Positions 62,400 through 64,000 of a DNA stretch of 64,000 bases are shown piece by piece (within the stretch, counting starts at the first letter, position 1; every line of letters starts with the position of its first letter). Both the position numbers and the translations under genes were made by a program. This stretch comes from Sulfurospirillum sp. SCADC (GTDB lineage: Bacteria > Campylobacterota > Campylobacteria > Campylobacterales > Sulfurospirillaceae), in assembly GCF_000743525.1 (NCBI RefSeq), contig NZ_JQGK01000017.1, positions 20,834-84,833 on the forward strand, given 5' to 3'. The notes under the pieces are model-generated. The model did no database searches, was not told the DNA's origin, and saw only the letters and a list, made by a program, of their open reading frames with translations.

Positions 62400-63737
62400 T
62401 TAGTAGTGTAACGATACAAAATACTCTGCAATGGCATCATATTCTGTTTCTGGTAATTTGAGTTTTGGCATATAACTCATGCCTCCTTCTCCAATTGCAT
62501 ATAAAATTGCCTTAATTCCATCTTTATCCATTCCTACCAATCTATCTTTTAAAGGTCTATAGACGCCTGTTTTCTCTAAAGAGTGACAGTTAGAACAAGA
62601 CATTTTTGCTAAAAGCTCTCCGGTTTCAAGTTTGTTTTCATCGGTAATGACTTTTAGACGTGCAGGAACAAAAGGATTGACTTGTAAAAGTCCTTTTTCA
62701 GCGATAATAGGAAGCTCGCTTTTAATATGTTTACCAGGAACATCCCTACTAATAATTTGATTGGAGTAGATGTATTGTCCTGCAACATAAGGTTTGCGCA
62801 TAGATTCTCTTAGTTTCTCACCTGACCACAAGCCGGAGATAAGAATAACACCTATCATGGCGCTTGCAATCACAGGATTAATAAGTCTTGGTTTGATAAT
62901 TGCAATCGCAAAATAAGCTACAAATACCAGTGTCAAAATGATTCTATTTTTGATGATTGCATCTTTGGAAAAAGCAAAAACAGCATGCGCATTATCGGGA
63001 AGTGTGCCCATGTACCATATAAAGAAGAACAAGGTAATAAAGCCACCTAAGATACTCACATAACCCATTTTGCGACTAAGCTCATCGGAAAGTGCCGCAT
63101 TCCCTTTTCGCATAGAACTTGAGATCACTAAGCCTATAACACCTGACATCATAATCATAAAACCGATACGTAAAAACATATGAGGGAAGGTATTCACACC
63201 AAAAAAGGCATCACTCGCACTTCCTGTGGCATAAAATGCTTCTGTTCCAGGCCACATCATAAAACTGATAATACCGATGATAAGTGCTAATGTTCCAACG
63301 GAAGCCAGTGCAAATGTATAGGTAAGTCGGAGGTGTGTTTTTTTATCGATTTTATCAATAAAATAGACAAGCACAAAAACACCAATGACTTCATAGATAA
63401 AGAATACCCACTCCGTTGCCCAAACCCATACAAAGTTGTGAATAAGAGCACTAATGCCTCTAGGACTGGCTGCCGTAGCGGTATTCCAAATACCAGGACC
63501 TGTGATAGACCCTAAAACATACGAAAATATCAGCAAGAACATACCGTATTTTTTCATATACGGATAATAATCACTCCTATCCTCTTTGTAGGCTTTGTGT
63601 GCTAAAAAAGCAAAAAGCATTGCCGCCCCAACCGACGTATGCGAAAACAAGATGTGTATGGTGCCGGTTAAGCCCATCATCCAAGCGCTTCCATAATCTG
63701 GAAAATAAAACAATGGAAATTGCCCTATTATATCCAT
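62400..63737 (-). CDS. Cytochrome bd-superfamily-like subunit with C-terminal heme c domain
   Basis: 445 residues. About nine membrane helices with CydA-like features: two His in TGTIHILFSHTSVG (helix 1), SITGPGIWNT, and the acidic pair in ATEWVFFIYEVIG, comparable to the two glutamates of CydA. After ~300 residues a soluble domain has CSNCH (~379-383) and a Met in MSYMPKLKLPE as probable ligands. The CydA Q-loop is not recognisable. It may be a quinol:cytochrome c reductase-like or oxygen-reducing relative (compare non-canonical bd-like families with fused cytochrome c). AAGGAG precedes the ATG. Confidence 0.72.
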   Translation of the reverse strand: MDIIGQFPLFYFPDYGSAWMMGLTGTIHILFSHTSVGAAMLFAFLAHKAYKEDRSDYYPYMKKYGMFLLIFSYVLGSITGPGIWNTATAASPRGISALIHNFVWVWATEWVFFIYEVIGVFVLVYFIDKIDKKTHLRLTYTFALASVGTLALIIGIISFMMWPGTEAFYATGSASDAFFGVNTFPHMFLRIGFMIMMSGVIGLVISSSMRKGNAALSDELSRKMGYVSILGGFITLFFFIWYMGTLPDNAHAVFAFSKDAIIKNRIILTLVFVAYFAIAIIKPRLINPVIASAMIGVILISGLWSGEKLRESMRKPYVAGQYIYSNQIISRDVPGKHIKSELPIIAEKGLLQVNPFVPARLKVITDENKLETGELLAKMSCSNCHSLEKTGVYRPLKDRLVGMDKDGIKAILYAIGEGGMSYMPKLKLPETEYDAIAEYFVSLHY

Positions 63738-63756
63738 GAAGTCTCCTTTGTGTAAA

Positions 63757-63762
63757 ATTTTA
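63757..63762 (-). promoter_or_regulatory. Possible -10 box of the bd-like operon
   Basis: TAAAAT on the minus strand in TGTTTAAAATTTT; the start point near 63750 would put the palindrome at 63780-63791 at about -35 to -41, a normal place for a CRP/FNR-type activator. Confidence 0.35.
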
Positions 63763-63779
63763 AACAGATGTTATTATGA

Positions 63780-63804
63780 AACACGCGTGTTAAATAAGTG
63801 TTAA
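63780..63804 (-). promoter_or_regulatory. Palindrome and direct repeat upstream of the bd-like operon
   Basis: AACACGCGTGTT is a perfect 12-base palindrome (63780-63791). The half GTGTTAA (63787-63793) recurs at 63798-63804, an 11-base period. On the minus strand this reads TTAACAC TTAT TTAACAC GCGTGTT. The TTAACA / TGTT halves resemble CRP/FNR-family boxes of this phylum. Confidence 0.45.
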
Positions 63805-63880
63805 TTTTAATTTTTTTTAATTTTTTTGTATAAAACTAAAAATATCATTTTCTTTAAATAATCTATAACCACTCAAACTG

Positions 63881-64000
63881 CTAGTTAAACAGTAGAGCTT
63901 TTTTGTCATCAGCAAGCTTCAAAAAACAATTGATAGCATAAGCGGTGATGAAAAGTTTGAGCTTGGTTAAGAAGCCACCAATGGTTGTAGCCTTAATGAC
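63881..64000 (-). CDS. C-terminal end of an unidentified gene (cut by window edge)
   Basis: An open frame enters from the right edge and ends in TAG at 63881-63883, 39 residues. It contains Gly-Gly-Phe-Leu and a hydrophobic LFITAYAINCFLKLADD segment. I do not recognise it; a transposase tail and a membrane protein tail are both possible. The 75 bases after it are very AT-rich. Confidence 0.35.
   Translation of the reverse strand, partial: VIKATTIGGFLTKLKLFITAYAINCFLKLADDKKALLFN

Noticed and set aside
63881..64000. Transposase end at the right edge
   Set aside because: Only 39 residues are visible, there is no DDE residue pattern or terminal inverted repeat to support an insertion sequence.

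Overview
The window looks like an AT-rich chromosome segment of a free-living Campylobacterota (Epsilonproteobacteria), most like Sulfurospirillum. The support is indirect: a 14-gene complex I operon in which two short genes replace nuoE and nuoF, followed by pflA as in Campylobacter jejuni; a C. jejuni iamBA-like mla cluster; HWRQPL-type sensor kinases; TGnTATAAT extended -10 promoters; and many small c-type cytochromes. I see no rRNA, tRNA, CRISPR array, complete insertion sequence or prophage. This is core plus respiratory/sensory chromosome, with short gaps and tightly packed operons.

Layout. 1-1.2 kb: end of moeA facing moaA (molybdenum cofactor). 1.4-3.3 kb: a CetB/CetA-like PAS plus chemoreceptor pair. 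3.3-5.3 kb: ubiA-type prenyltransferase with two small genes. 5.4-7.7 kb: miaA and an aldehyde dehydrogenase. 7.7-10.1 kb: pflA, behind a predicted almost leaderless promoter. 10.2-24.0 kb: nuoA-N on the minus strand. 24.1-25.8 kb: AAA+ ATPase. 25.9-30.4 kb: a head-to-tail minus-strand series zur, lipoprotein, nfo, fadL, fadD-like. 30.6-33.0 kb: divergent znuACB with a candidate Zur operator between. 33.1-37.3 kb: DMT exporter, small cytochrome c, and a polar amino acid ABC transporter behind a long leader. 37.4-41.0 kb: PilZ protein and a pyrC-response regulator-kinase operon. 41.1-44.4 kb: aldo/keto reductase, glnK-amtB, periplasmic cyclophilin. 44.4-47.8 kb: binding protein-kinase-response regulator triad. 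47.9-54.9 kb: methyltransferase, small secreted protein, HD-GYP phosphodiesterase, MFS carrier, chemoreceptor, MarC, MsrA. 55-60.8 kb: mla-type lipid transport genes running directly into a small periplasmic protein, an OmpR-type two-component system and a monoheme cytochrome. 60.8-63.7 kb: cytochrome c553 convergent with a two-gene cytochrome bd-like complex whose larger subunit ends in a heme c domain. 63.9-64 kb: the end of an unidentified minus-strand gene.

The strongest unexplained signal is not a gene. The palindrome TTACATGTAA (usually TTTACATGTAAA) occurs at least 27 times, mostly inside coding sequences, where a base-composition estimate predicts about 0.15. In proteins it leaves Leu-His-Val or Phe-Thr-Cys-Lys footprints. 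Two copies form the hairpin at 42148-42180, and one lies between the ribosome-binding site and start codon of amtB. It behaves like a highly iterated palindrome such as the cyanobacterial HIP1, and its role is unknown.

Functionally the window joins respiration (complex I fed by a non-NADH donor, menaquinone synthesis, a bd-like quinol complex, four c-type cytochrome genes), metal and nutrient uptake (zinc, ammonium, amino acids, possibly fatty acids), envelope lipid upkeep, and sensing (two chemoreceptors, three two-component systems, PilZ and HD-GYP c-di-GMP proteins). All function assignments come from reading motifs and gene order; no database search was run.
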